Positions 22,640 to 33,905 of a stretch of DNA of 64,000 bases are shown piece by piece. How positions within the stretch are numbered: position 1 is the first letter of the stretch; each line of letters opens with the position of its first letter. Position numbers and translations under genes: made by a program. Origin of the DNA: Micropterix aruncella (Eukaryota > Arthropoda > Insecta > Lepidoptera > Micropterigidae); the NCBI GenBank assembly GCA_944548615.1, contig OX155952.1, positions 3,653,533-3,717,532 of the forward strand, written 5' to 3'. The notes beneath the pieces are model-generated. The model saw only the letters and a list, made by a program, of their open reading frames with translations, was not told where the DNA came from and searched no databases.

Positions 22640-22716
22640 AAATCGAGGTGGATTTGAACTCGGTTCTCTTTCACGTTAGCTGAGCGTGATAACCGCTGAG
22701 CTATGTGATGGTTACA
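22640..22716 (-). tRNA. tRNA-like sequence (pseudo-tRNA or SINE head)
   Basis: The minus strand contains TAGCTCAGCGGTTA (A box, D-arm) and AGTTCAAATCC (B box, T-arm) with normal spacing, and between them TCACG/CGTGA, which can pair as an anticodon stem around a loop of about 9 nt. The acceptor ends (GTAACCA... / ...TGGATTTG region) pair poorly. It lies about 150 bp upstream of the LINE, same strand. A tRNA pseudogene or the RNA polymerase III promoter of a SINE fits better than a functional tRNA. Confidence 0.5.
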
Positions 22717-23059
22717 TCTAATAGCAGCCGTGATGTACTATGTAAATTGTTGTCCGAAATTCGATGCGCGTCTGACGGGTAGGCGTTTCTTGCTAGCAAT
22801 GCGATTTGTCGCGATGCGAACACAAAAATTGTCAAAACACTGATTTTAGACACTTTTCACTGTTTGCAGACACTTAGACAACTAGAATGATTGTACTGCT
22901 GTATTTTAGTGCTGATTTTTGGGTGATTGGCGTAGGATTTACGAGTGTTTTTTCCAAAAATTTGTTAGACCGGGCAAAATGACAGCTGCCTATTTCGACG
23001 CGCGCGCGAGATTCCAAAAACACATTTTTAAAAACAAGCTTTTTTTTAAAACGCTCTGT
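22717..23059. other. No recognisable feature
   Basis: Mixed composition, a short (CG)n-like run at about 23000 ('gacgcgcgcgcgag'). No gene or repeat assignment. Confidence 0.4.
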
Positions 23060-23315
23060 CCCGAGCCAACCCTGGGTGCAGCAGCCATATCATAGTGGAT
23101 CTTAGAACGAGCTATCATAATTGAATGCGTATACAAAATTTCGTGAGTGTGCTGTTGACCGTTGAGAAGTCTTGTCCTCGAAAGCTAATCCTAGGCTCAG
23201 CAGCCATGTCATGATGGAAATTATAACGGGCTATCATAATTGAATGCGTATACAAAATTTCTTGTCTGTGGTGTTGACCGTTGAGGAGTCCCCTCGTCGG
23301 AAGCCAATCCTAGGT
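23060..23315 (+). repeat. 119-bp tandem repeat, about two units
   Basis: Units contain 'ctatcataattgaatgcgta', 'tacaaaatttc', 'gttgaccgttgag', 'aatcctagg' and 'cagcagccat', recurring 119 bp apart (for example at 23112 and 23231). The same unit occurs in reverse orientation as about three copies at 43560-43910. Confidence 0.8.
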
Positions 23316-23754
23316 GCAGAATCAGGTCATGCTTACCACAAAAATGCATTGTCAACGGAACTGCACCAACATGTAAAAAAGTATGACAGAGTACAACATG
23401 GTAGGCCTATTGCTAAGTGGCAATATCTTACGCCCATACTGCCAAGGTTATTGTGACTAAATGTTTATGTTGGCAAATTACTATGTAACATGTCATCAGC
23501 CTATTAACGAAGTGGTGAAAAATTTCACTGTACTTCTGAAAGAAAGTTTAGATGACATTTGACTTTTGTCTTGGCACTCATGAAAATTGCCTTGTGTCTC
23601 GTGAAGCAAACAGTATCAACAGTAACGAACCTGTTGAATCTTGGTTTTGTAGCCAATACATTGGTCAACTGATCAACTGGCGTTTTCTCCAATTCGGAGC
23701 ATATTTTAGGGATAGGCGTATTAAATTATTGTTGAAAATATTTATTTGCGTGTC
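23316..23754. other. Unassigned sequence before minisatellite
   Basis: Short open frames of no recognisable family on the plus strand (about 23244-23456 and 23552-23806); no supporting features. Confidence 0.4.
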
Positions 23755-23975
23755 GGGATGTAAATTGTGTAACACCCGGGTGGCATCTGCAGGATGTAAA
23801 GTGTGAAACACTCGGGTGGCATCTGCAGGATGTAAAGTGTGAAACACTCTGGTGGCATCTGCAGGATGTGAATTGTGGAACACTCGGGTGGCATCTGAAG
23901 GATGTAAAGTGTGAAACACTCAGATGACATCTGTAGAATGTAAAGTGTGTAACATTCGTATGGCATCTGTATGTG
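23755..23975 (+). repeat. 36-bp minisatellite, six units
   Basis: The unit 'ggatgtaaagtgtgaaacac' plus 'tcgggtggcatctgca' repeats six times with increasing divergence toward the right. Because 36 is a multiple of three, minus-strand frames stay open and read a 12-residue motif like HPADATRVFHTL. There is no spacer or leader, so this is not a CRISPR. Confidence 0.93.
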
Positions 23976-24776
23976 GTATTCAGAAAGATTGGAAATTATC
24001 GCCGACATCAAAGGCATATAAATAATAGAACATGGCAAGTATTGTGCCTCGCCACGAGATTCTGAAGTGACGATACGATACGACAACGCGACACGACATT
24101 AAATTCGATATCTTCCTCGATCCGACGACTTGACTGATTCTGTTTCAGAATCATCAACTAATCTTGGAACTCGATAATTCCAACGTTATGTTCACCCTGA
24201 CATCATGTTCTGATTGAGCGGGGTCAACCGTTTAGCAGTGAGCAGCGTATACTCAATTCGGACCGGGCTCTGAGCGTTCTTAGTGCTTTGAGCTAAGAGC
24301 AATTCGGAACGCGTCCTTTATTTATTAAATGAAATATTCTTATTTCCCAGCGCTACATTCAAATTTCAATCATCTTGGGTAAGAGTAGTCGGTAAATATT
24401 GCTAAATTGGGATTTTATTGCCGTTTTCCAGCTGCCTCCTAGAGCAACGACATGCAAACGACACCTAATGTCCTGTCGTCTATTCTAACCTTACTTCTGA
24501 CGATTGAAGTACTGTCAAATCACTTCCTGAATCGCAAATATCGTTTAGTGACGACAATCGAGTATCGTATGCCTATTGGCAGGCGGAAGGCGGCTGTTGT
24601 AAGCCTGTGATGTCGAGTCGAGCATTAGATAGAGCGGGATTGCCATTGAAACATCAATTTAACCATTTGCATGCGATCTAGAAAGTATCTGGCCTTCCAT
24701 TTGCAAACTGTTGCCATATCATGTTTAGTACTCGTATTTATAAATAAGCAAGCGTTTGTGTATAATATAAATATAT
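23976..24776. other. No recognisable feature
   Basis: Mixed-composition DNA without repeats or coding frames that I can support. Confidence 0.5.
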
Positions 24777-25105
24777 ACAGGCTGAGTTTTTAGTTACCAG
24801 CATCCTTAAAGTGGGTAAATCAGTACTAGCAAGTAAAGAATTTTAAATAATAATTCTTAAGAAACTTTTTTTTCGATTTGTTTTTTGTCAAATTTGTAAA
24901 TCTTATCTAAAAACCATTAGCGGTAGGTGAAAAACCGCTAATAAATAATATTACCTATATTTTACCTACCGGTGGATATCGCAACGTGCTCAACGCTTTT
25001 TATATTATTTAAAAAAAAAACAAATAAAAAAAACAGTTTTATTAGAAAAACTACTTTTTCCCCACATTTTTTTTGTTTAAAGTTGCTTATTTGCTCATAG
25101 TGATA
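24777..25105. mobile_element. MITE-like element, family D, copy 2
   Basis: Begins 'acaggctgagtttttagtta', the reverse complement of the end of copy 1 at 4716-4737. Shares the internal order of copy 1: 'tgtcaaattt', 'aatattacctatattttac' / 'cctaccg', A/T runs, then 'aaagttgcttatttgctca' at 25078-25097. The outer right TIR is not preserved. Confidence 0.6.
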
Positions 25106-26079
25106 CACCCCCTTCAATAGTGATGGTAAATAATAACTCACGGTGTAAATATATCCTATAATATACATTCTTTCTCCCCAATTATTCTTGCTTGCCATTA
25201 TCCAATTTACGACTAAAATATAAAATACTTGATTTTAATTAAATTTAACGAAACTCAGATTTGATAGTTTACCTAATAAGGAAATACTGCCTTGAAAACA
25301 ATTAATCGGCGGGCGAAACATTGTCCCAAGATGTTTTGTAAGAATTCACGAAGCGACGCATGTTTCTCGAAGAATACGTAAAAAATAATAAATAAAGAAA
25401 TAAACAAAAATATTTAACTGAAAATACAGCCATTTATAGTCACCGAGAAGACAAAATTGTATAAATCAATCTTGATATAGTGTACGATTTTAGAGTTAAA
25501 GAAGTTGAAAGCATTAAAGATATGTCCATCCTTGTGGCTCTGCGATACGAGCGTCAGTATCAACAAAGGATTTCTTTTCTGCCATCTTTCTTCGTTAGCC
25601 ATGCGCTGAACGAAGAGTAATTTTATACGCTGGCTGCTTGTGTGTAGTTGAATGACTTCCATTACTGGGTTGTAATGCTCGGCATACAATACGTACCTAC
25701 ATACCTGCCTAACAGGAGATAATGCTTTTACGAGATCTATTTTTTGGTTGCGCGGCGACTGTATTGTAATTTCATTAGTGGATGCAGATGTAGATTTACC
25801 TGCCTTCTTTACTTTGATGATATTAAAACTATCTAAAACGAGGTAATTTTTTTAAACCTTAGGATCGTATGGATCACCCTGCGATTTTGCTTGCCAGCGC
25901 TTAGGTAGCTTTCTCACTGACTGGTAATTGACTGTCCACTGAGTGATTAAGTGACTAGTCACTGACTGAGTTTTCTCACTGACGACATGTTGGTTGCCGT
26001 TGGTTATTTCTTTATCAAAAGCTTTTTGCAAGCCATTATCATCAGGGTAAGCAACGCCACAATTTCTTCACTTAAGTTG
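25106..26079. other. Unassigned; one minus-strand frame of unknown nature
   Basis: A minus-strand frame at 25414-25740 reads LVKALSPVRQ, then YAEHYNPVMEVIQLHTSS, RIKLLFVQRMANEERWQK and further on DGHIFNAFNFFN. It looks protein-like in composition, but I do not recognise a family and there is no start, splice or domain evidence. The rest (25741-26079) shows only short repeats such as 'actgactg'. Confidence 0.3.
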
Positions 26080-26780
26080 ATGAAAGCAACTGTAATGGAA
26101 AGGACTTTAGTCAGGGAATAAGGTGGCTTCTAGAGATGAGTGACGATGAACCCTTGCATTGTCAACTATCAGCTGTACTGTGTGCCTGTGATTTTTGCCC
26201 CAATGATCAACTAGCTCGTTAAAAAAATGGATTTATATATTCATGCCGTCAGCTGACACAGCTGATGGGCGTTTTCCCCTGTGGCAAGTCATACTTTGGT
26301 TTGGTCCTTCTCAGGTGGATGGTGGATGCTGGCCCATGTTTTTTCAATGGCCACGGTATGTTTGGGATGGCTTGGTTGCTGATTGCTTGCAGCACGTTAA
26401 TTTAGTTTTGCATATTCCACTCGCACAATTTTTCGATCTTCAGGTAATTCACGTGGAACCCACTTGACGTTGATTTTTGACAGGTTGATTTTTTTTAATA
26501 ATTCATACCAGGTGGTTTTTGATATACCAGTCTTAGCCGACAGCGAGGTTTACAACGACCAAGATCTTGATTTAGGAAACGCTTCTTGAACCATCTCTAA
26601 GCGTTTCTCAGTTCAGAATATGGATCCGAATTCAGATTTGTGATCGCTACCACGGTGCTCCCCGACATCGAAGACTCCATTATTAAAGCGTCTGTACCAT
26701 TCTTTAACCGTCGTTTGAGGGAGTGCGTTAGAAGTCATCACGTTGACTAGTCTTCGATGGGCTTCGGCCGCTGAGTTTTC
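26080..26780 (-). pseudogene. Tc1/mariner-superfamily transposase relic
   Basis: Minus-strand reading gives AEAHRRLVNVMTSNALPQTT, VKEWYRRFNNGVFDV (the second helix-turn-helix segment of mariner-type transposases), then after stops SAKTGISKTTWYELLKKINL and WVPRELPEDRKI. Nearer 26170-26260 it reads VQLIVDNARVHRHSSLEA, which resembles the block around the second catalytic Asp (DNA-x-x-H). Stops and phase changes occur throughout, so it is a decayed copy. The two halves may come from different mariner-like families. Confidence 0.7.
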
Positions 26781-27244
26781 TTCAAGTTACATAAACTTGA
26801 TTCAGTATTCAGTATTCAGTATTCAATTTATTCATTCAAGATATACAATAAAAGCATGAATTATCAATTATAGCTAATATTCGCATATTGGAATTTGTCA
26901 GTTGCTAGTAATATATTTATATATGTAGATATAAAACAATTAAAGCAGAAATATTAATTTGACAATAGCGTTGACTAAAGTGGGCTTTACACGGCAGATA
27001 AATAAAATTAAAAAAATAGAGCTGAATCCATGTACATGAGTATACATATAAAATAGATTATTATTATAAGAATATTAATAGTCATCTTAGGCACTCTGTA
27101 CAATTATTTGACGATGCGAAAATATATGGAGAGAATTACGAAATTCTAAATTTGTAGTCATAGCGTAGCGATCGTTTTTAAGGATGAGCAACAACTGAGT
27201 GCTCTATTTAGTAAAATAAAATGAATACTCAATAACGATTAAAT
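26781..27244. repeat. AT-rich DNA with short 'ttcagta' tandem repeats
   Basis: At about 26798-26824 the heptamer-like string 'cagtatt' is repeated four times, followed by 'caatttattcattcaagata'. The same pattern starts near 32570 ('atttcagtattcagtatg...aatttattcattcataatc'), so this is probably the end of an interspersed element. Nothing coding. Confidence 0.5.
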
Positions 27245-28862
27245 ATTTTATTTATTTATTTATTTATTAAAGAAAAGCACAATTTTCACGGCAGTACATT
27301 GTAAGTTTAACATTAGAGGCTTAAATGTAAATAATAGCAAAATAGAAAGCACCGCAGACCACAATTTTTTGATATCAATGCCGCCTAACTAGGCCTAGGC
27401 CCATACTAAAGCAAGCGTACTAAGTAGACAGTGGCTTGTGCATACTTTAGAATACTTAATTTAAAAAATATGCTAGGTATCAAATAATATTAAAAATTAA
27501 CTAATAATAATAAACATTGTAATTTGAGTGTAGTGTGATGTAACTGTAGTGTAGTGTAGTGTGATGTAACTGTAGCTGTAGTGTGCTGGAAAAATAACAT
27601 TCAATAAATGGTGGAATAATCAAATTGAATAATAATAATATAATGTCGTAATAAATACAAAAAATATAAATAATAATAATAATGATTCGAAATAAAGGGA
27701 AAAATGATACCGCAATAAATAGTTAAAGAATCAAATTTAAATAGTCCGAGGATACAATTGTATATGAAATGTCCATGTTACAAGTTAAAATATATATTTC
27801 AATATAATTCAATTAAAAAAACAACAAAAACACAAGAACAGCGATTTAACAAAATAATAATAATAGTAATTCAATTTATTGAAATTAAATTACATAAGAA
27901 TGTCAAATATTTGGTGGCTAATATCCCGACCTTCATTCAGAAGCCACCTGTGACTTTAAATTAGTCTTTACTGTATACGATCCTTATCGACTCATCCAAT
28001 TTGTTGTATATCCTGGGGCCTATACTCATAAGATGCCTCTGACCAAAAGATGTTTTCGTTCGACGGACGTCTATCATATCAGCCACGGATCGCCTTGTTC
28101 GGTGTGCTTGTTGTGTGGGCGCTCTCTTATTTTAAAATTGAATAAAAACCAGACAAAATTTTAAATAAAGTTGCCTTACTTCAAGTACACTGCACTCTTC
28201 AAAAAGTTTTTCTGATTGGTATCTGTACGGTTTATGGTTGATAATTTTAATTATCAGCTTCTGCGCTACCTCTACTTGATGGATAATTGTTTTGGAGCAA
28301 CCTCCCCATCCAATGATCCCGTAACTCAAAATGCTTTGACACAAGGCATAATAGGTAGTTTTTAATGTTTTGGGGTCTAAAATATTCCTTAAATCTTTAA
28401 ATATGTATGCCAGACGTCTGATCCTTGAAGACAATTAGTCTATATGATCAGCCCATCTCAGCTTATTATCTACAACTATGCCCAAGTATTTTAGAGACAG
28501 CACTTTTTGTAATGGCTCACAATTGCATTGACGGTTCATGCATTGATGAATAGTTATCGAATTGGCATCTGGTATTTGTCCTCTCTTATCTATGCTGAAA
28601 GTTAAATACTTAGTTTTTTCGATATTAAGTGTGAGTAGTGAGTCATCCAGCCATTCTTCAACAATGTCCGTTCCTTTATTGGCCTTTGAGAAAACATGCT
28701 GCCAGCTACTGCCGTTAAAAATGATTACCGTATCACCTGCAAATAATATAGCTTTACTGGGCGTCAGGTTGTAGAGGTCATTTATGTATATAAGGAATAA
28801 AATAGGCCCCAAAACACTTCCCTGTGGCACGCCGTATGAGAGACTTTTCACGTCGCTGGAAA
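27245..28862 (-). mobile_element. 5'-truncated CR1-like LINE
   Basis: The RT frame runs 28862 to about 27963 with in-frame stops at 28435 and 28132. It carries YGVPQGSVLGPILF, then LFAGDTVII where FADDT is expected (a catalytic Asp replaced by Gly), WLDDSLLTLNIEKTK, LKYLGIVVDNKLRW and YGIIGWGG, ending GPRIYNKLDESIRI. A 3' UTR of about 700 bp ends in an A/T tail at about 27247-27275 (AATAAATAAATA on the minus strand). It is the same type as the long LINE at 17676-22485. Confidence 0.85.
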
Positions 28863-29090
28863 TATCGTAAAAAATACACCCATTTGGGCGGTCATTACCT
28901 CCAACCTGAGGTGGTAAAACAATCTGGAGCCAAAAGCCTGTTGCGGTTCCTTCATGACACGAAGATTAGCGCAGAACTGAGTATAGCAGGTGGCGAACAC
29001 AATAGATCAGCAATGGTCGCAATGTTACAGGGCTTATAAAGACCTTAATAAAGAACAAAACAACAAATAAAAAAAAATAAAAACCCTGAT
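28863..29090 (+). other. Unknown coding-like segment with A-rich tail
   Basis: A plus-strand frame to 29039 reads YLQPEVVKQSGAKSLLRFLH and then AMVAMLQGL before a stop. It is followed about 40 bp later by 'acaacaaataaaaaaaaata'. The layout (C-terminus, short UTR, A-rich tail) suggests the 3' end of a retroposed element abutting the LINE on the left, but I do not recognise the protein. Confidence 0.3.
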
Positions 29091-29211
29091 ATTCTTCGAT
29101 TTCATATCTTAAATGTATCTAGCATTTAAATCCAGCAGAAAATGAAACATAATTTAAAAAAAAACCTTAACCTATTATGACGCAGTGAAGGTGGAAGGAA
29201 GTTATGGAAAT

Positions 29212-29450
29212 TTATGACCTTGTGTTAAAAAGTACTTTGAGCCTGTGTTTAAAGTAATACAAACTCGGTGCTGTCCTTACATTTGAGGGAAAAGCACCCT
29301 CGAGACGGGCTCTAGAGTGCTTTACCCCGGTTACGGAGAAGGAGTGCGAGTTAAAATCACTACTGTGATCAGGAACCGAGAGCAGTAGGTTGTCTTCAGA
29401 TCTCAGAGGGTGCACGTGGGCTGATAATCATTGAACTTGCTGATTTCTGC
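29212..29450 (-). pseudogene. LINE RT C-terminal fragment
   Basis: The minus-strand frame includes SFSVTGVKHSRARL, then FPSNVRTAPSLYYFKHRLK. The string 'xSLPxxVRTAPSLxxFKxRLK' is a common end of CR1/Jockey-type ORF2 proteins. Only this end is present, without the RT core. Confidence 0.7.
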
Positions 29451-29639
29451 AGAACTTTTCTTTTTTTCTAGCTGTCTGAATACACAGAAGAATCAATGCG
29501 GAATTAAAAGTAAAGTTATATACCACACAAGGAAGGAAAATTATGACCGAACGGTTAATTGAGCTAGGAAAAACGAAACTGAGAAATTAGTTAACTATAG
29601 TGCTGTATAAGAATATATACCTACATATATTTTGACAGG

Positions 29640-31552
29640 GGCACACAACTGGGCGCTGTTCCGGCTCCTGGCTCTACTGAACACTACCCTAGCAGTACAA
29701 GTAGTATATCCAAAATTACCTTTGACAAGAGACTTATCGGAAAGTATTTAATCAAGCTAGATAAGAATAAAGGATCTGGAAGTGATGGAATTCCTCCCAC
29801 CTATATTATAAACTGCGCAAGCCAATTATCTCATCCACTCGCCTTGTTATTCCGCCGTTCACTGGATGAAGGTACATTTCCCTCTCGTTGGAAAGAAGCC
29901 TTCATTGTATCAATACATAAAAGTGGCCTAAATAATAACATATCGCATTATAGGCCCTTCTCAATCCTTTCGGTGTTTAGTAAAGTTTTCGAAAAAATCA
30001 TATGCGATCAGATTTATCCCGCCGTTTGCAATTATCTTTCTCCATATCAGCACGGCTTCATGAGTAAGCGATCTGTAGTCACGAACTTAAGTCAATTCAC
30101 TAACGAAATCCTCGATAACATGAAGAGTCGGATGCAAACTGATGTTATATATACAGATTTCTCAAAAGCTTTTGACAGGGTAAATCATTCTGTATTATTA
30201 CTTAAACTTGAGAAACTCGGTATATACGGTGATCTGTTAAGATGGTTCACGTCTTACATTCACAATCGTCAACAGGCTGTCGTCATAGGTGGATTTAAAT
30301 CAGACTTTATTTCGATTCCTTCGGGTATTCCACAGGGATCACACCTGGGGCCGCTCTTATTCAATATATATATTAACGATATCGGTTCCTGTTTCAAATT
30401 ATCCCAGTTTATCCTATATGCAGATGACCTTAAAGTCTATTCTGTTATCTCAGGAGTGGCCGACTGTTTACGCCTGCAGGATGACCTGAGCCGTCTTAGC
30501 GAATACTGCGTTTTGAACAAGCTCGATCTTAATGCCAAGAAGTGCCATCGAATCTCGTTTACGAGAAACAAAAATAAAATACTTTACGATTACAAAATTG
30601 GTTACGATAACATTAAGGAGACTAACATTGTCCGAGATTTGGGGGTTTTACTCGATTCTAAAATGAAATTCGACCAGCACATTGAAAGTATTGTCACCAG
30701 AGCATACAAATCGCTAGGTTTTCTATTAAGGGCGTGCAAGCCCTTTTCCGAGACATCCACCTTGATAGTAATATATGGAGCCTATGTCCGTAGTATACTA
30801 GAATTTGCAACCTGTATTTGGTCCCCTCAATACAACTTGTATAAGCAACGAATCGAGCGTATTCAAAAAAAAATCTTAAAGCACTTGTGCTTTAGGGAAA
30901 ATAAATTTACTGAATCATACAATGATAGATTAGCTCTCTTTAAACTCGATAGTCTTGAAGAGAGGCGTACAACCTATGATATTTTTGACAGTGCGTATCT
31001 GGTCGAAAAGGTATCTATTCTAGCTCCTCCTCGCATAACTCGGAATCCGCACCTGTTTTATGTAAAGAGATATAACTCTAATTATACGAAGCATTCCCTA
31101 ATAAATAGAGCTATGACAACGTATAACGATAGGTTCGGGTATATTGATATTTTTTCATGAGGTAAAAGTCACTTTAAGGAAGCCATTTAAAAGTCTTATC
31201 AGTCCTTTGTCCCCCTTAATTCATCTAATGACTATTAATCCCTTAAACGGTTTATATGAATAGTTTTTTGTAATATTTTAAAAATATATATTTTTGGTAC
31301 AAAATAATTAATAATGGTTATGTAATATTTAATTTTCATTTGTTTTTTGTTCTTTCTCTTTTGTCTATCAATAAATCACTGCTTAAGAAATGTAAGTATA
31401 ATAAGGTATAATAACGGAGTTATGTACTGTACACATAGTATTAACGGTAAATAGTGTTAACATATAATTAGTCATAGTTTTATTGTTATATTTTGTATTT
31501 GTTATATATAAACGCTGTTTGTTAACCGAATAAAATAAATAAATAAATAAAT
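29640..31552 (+). mobile_element. 5'-truncated Jockey-like LINE with intact RT frame
   Basis: Open from about 29645 to 31160 without stops. It contains GSGSDGIPPTYIINC, FRRSLDEGTFPSRWKEA, HYRPFSILSVFSK, YTDFSKAFDRVNH, SGIPQGSHLGPLLFNIYIND and catalytic YADDLKVYS, then LNLDLNAKK-type fingers, RDLGVLLDSKMKF and the C-terminal region EFATCIWSPQY. The endonuclease is absent. A 3' UTR of about 370 bp ends in 'aataaaataaataaataaat' at 31528-31552. This is the best preserved RT in the window, though the truncation prevents autonomous movement. Confidence 0.9.
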
Positions 31553-32600
31553 TTATCTACTTATATATTCATGTTTATGTATATGTACATATGTATTACA
31601 TTATTAAAAACATATTAGTTGTTTTTAAATTTTGAAATATTATTTCAAGTAAATTTTATATAGAGGTACCATATATGACAATTTTAATTTAATTTAACAC
31701 TTACAAAAAAAAAACAATGCATGAGCATCACTCCAGAAAGGTAGATTTTAAACTTTATTACCTACTATTTTAAATGTGTGTGAAATATTAAATATATTAA
31801 ATTAAAACGTATGAAAGCGACCCCCTCCAAGATTCTGTACAGCAAACCCAAGACTCTCGTATCTCTCCTTTCTCGGGTCGTCAGCTAGTGAAGTCCTCTT
31901 CTTTACTCCATAATATGGTAATACTTTTATAGGTCGTAAATAAAGGGAATGCATACATTTTGCAGCCAAATATTATTTCACATCTAACAAACAGCTTTAA
32001 TTTTTATTCCTTAAAATTCATTCATTTTATCGTTGAGCAGTTAGTAATTACAACTCACCCATTTACAGTTACATAACGGTAGATATATTGTAAGGGTGAA
32101 ATCGTAAAACACGACATTCAGGCAATAAGCCGACACACGGTTCGGCAGCAAAGGAGAGGAGAGGGGGGGGGGGGGGTGAGTGGGAAGGAGATGGGTGGCT
32201 GTTGGATGTCGGTTGGGACGGCAGTCTTGTATGGCAGCTGCGGTCACGTGGCCACTAATATGGTTTTATCTGTGACGACGGTTTCGACGCTTTAAACCTG
32301 AAATGGCGAGTCGTAAACTATTCACCTTTGATGTGTTTGTGTAGTGGTTGAATAATTTTCCACACAATGCGGTTTCACGGGGTTTTCGGAATTTCAAGGG
32401 GAAATCCTGAGATCAAGGTTGATGTCGTTGTGGATGATACGTTTGATGTGTGATTTTTTTTGGGAAACTTTAACCGAAAGATAAGCTCAAAGGGGAATGG
32501 GCATTCCAGTAGCTGTAAATCATATAGGTACCAATGAAAGATCTCTTTATGTAGAATATTTATTAGTATTTCAGTATTCAGTATGTAATTTATTCATTCA
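31553..32600. other. No gene; G-tract
   Basis: AT-rich to about 31850, mixed afterwards. A run of 15 G (about 32162-32176) lies in a purine-rich patch (32151-32195) that could form a G-rich secondary structure. No frame is supported. Confidence 0.5.
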
Positions 32601-32800
32601 TAATCTATACTAATATTATAAAGAGGTAAAGTTTGTGAGGTGTGAGGAAGTTTGTAACATCCGACGTGTCGGAAATCTTGGAACCGCCGTTGTCTACGGT
32701 AGACTGACTCGGTGATATTGCGTGTCTATCCTAGACAACGGCGGTTGCAACATTGCCAAAACGTCGGGTGTTACAAACTTCGCACGGTGAAACCGTTTTT
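32601..32800. repeat. Imperfect foldback, diverged relative of the 44.3-kb hairpin
   Basis: Left arm 'gtttgtaacatccgacg' through 'ccgccgttgtctac' (32650-32702) faces 'gtctatcctagacaacggcgg' through 'cgtcgggtgttacaaac' (32724-32779). Its core strings (acccgacgt, ccgccgttgtctag) match the hairpin at 44260-44453. The start 'ctatactaatattataaag' (32606-32624) is the reverse complement of the family C end. Confidence 0.75.
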
Positions 32801-32814
32801 ATCTCAAATTATAA

Positions 32815-33065
32815 TTCACAATGTGATTTTTAGCCCAACAAGGCATCTGTGTAACAAAAATTCAAGTACATCTATTTAACAAAATTCAAGTCAATATTTC
32901 GAGGGAGTTTAATAACCAGTGCTCCCCCTGGTGAACCGATTTTAACTACAATCTTTTCAATACTTGCCACGACTAAATGATGCCTACATGCAAATTTCAG
33001 ACTAATCGGATTAAGTGTTTCTGCGCTATCGTGGAATAATACACACAGACACACAGAGAGAATTC
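32815..33065 (+). repeat. Interspersed repeat family B, copy 2
   Basis: Ordered matches to 16011-16300: 'gcccaacaaggcat', 'gtgctccccctgg', 'attttaactaca', 'cttgccacgac', 'aatgatgcctacatgc', then 'cacacagacacacagag'. Confidence 0.65.
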
Positions 33066-33584
33066 AAACTTCTATATAGCTTTTACCTTACTTCATCAAA
33101 ATATGGATCATTTCTTCCAAAATTATATCTATCCTCCCTGCCCTGTACCCTTCATCGGTGTAAAAATACAATTTTACGCTATTTTAATGATTTGCTGTGC
33201 GGATTGAATTATGTATTTTTGTTGCGGTTCGCTCGCAGCCTCCTCTTGGCGTTTCTCTTCATAATTTACCATCCACGAGTTTCTCAGCGGGCGGCTAAAT
33301 AATAAATTACAAGGCGCGCTTTGCATGAAACGCGCATTTTGTCGCTCCAATAACCACAAACTCCTACATAAATTCAACCCTTTCTTCCCCGGGGTGCGAG
33401 GCGGCAACAAATTTGGCGCCAAGATTCGACCGAAAAAAATTGTTTATCCTGGCATTACATAGTGGGTTCACGATCCGACATTCATATTATCCACCTTAAA
33501 GTGAAAGCAAGATAGGAAGAAGAAGAAGAGGGCGAATAAAGAGCCACTCGTAATAAGATTTAGTTAACTAGGATCCTGCCTGAG

Positions 33585-33905
33585 CTTGACGGGCAAAGAG
33601 CTTCTCGGTACGCAATAAATCTCTCGCAATACGAACTTGAATTACCGCTAACGTCAGCTACAGGCCGCGCAAGCGATCTCGAATCTGTGGCCAGACTGGC
33701 GAAAGGAGAAATTCGTTCAAATTCAGCTCAAGGTTGGCCCCGATGGGTGCACTTTCCAGTGTCTCGCGGTAAGGCGTTGCACTCTTACGGACAGTAAATC
33801 ATGTTATCCATTACGTAATTACGGTCACTTTATGGTAATGGCGTGATGTCTTTTTAACTCCCTTGAGTGGCGGGTTTACCCGCAGTAATCCCGTCAATGT
33901 ACCTA
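33585..33905 (+). repeat. Interspersed repeat family A, copy 2
   Basis: Contains 'aattaccgctaacgtcag', 'gcgcaagcgatctcgaatct', 'ccagtgtctcgcggtaaggc' and a tail with 'gcgggtttacccgc', aligning in order with the copies at 1130 and 40780. Confidence 0.7.

Noticed and set aside
23755..23975. CRISPR-like array
   Set aside because: Units are contiguous with no spacers, no cas genes exist, and the DNA is eukaryotic. It is a minisatellite.
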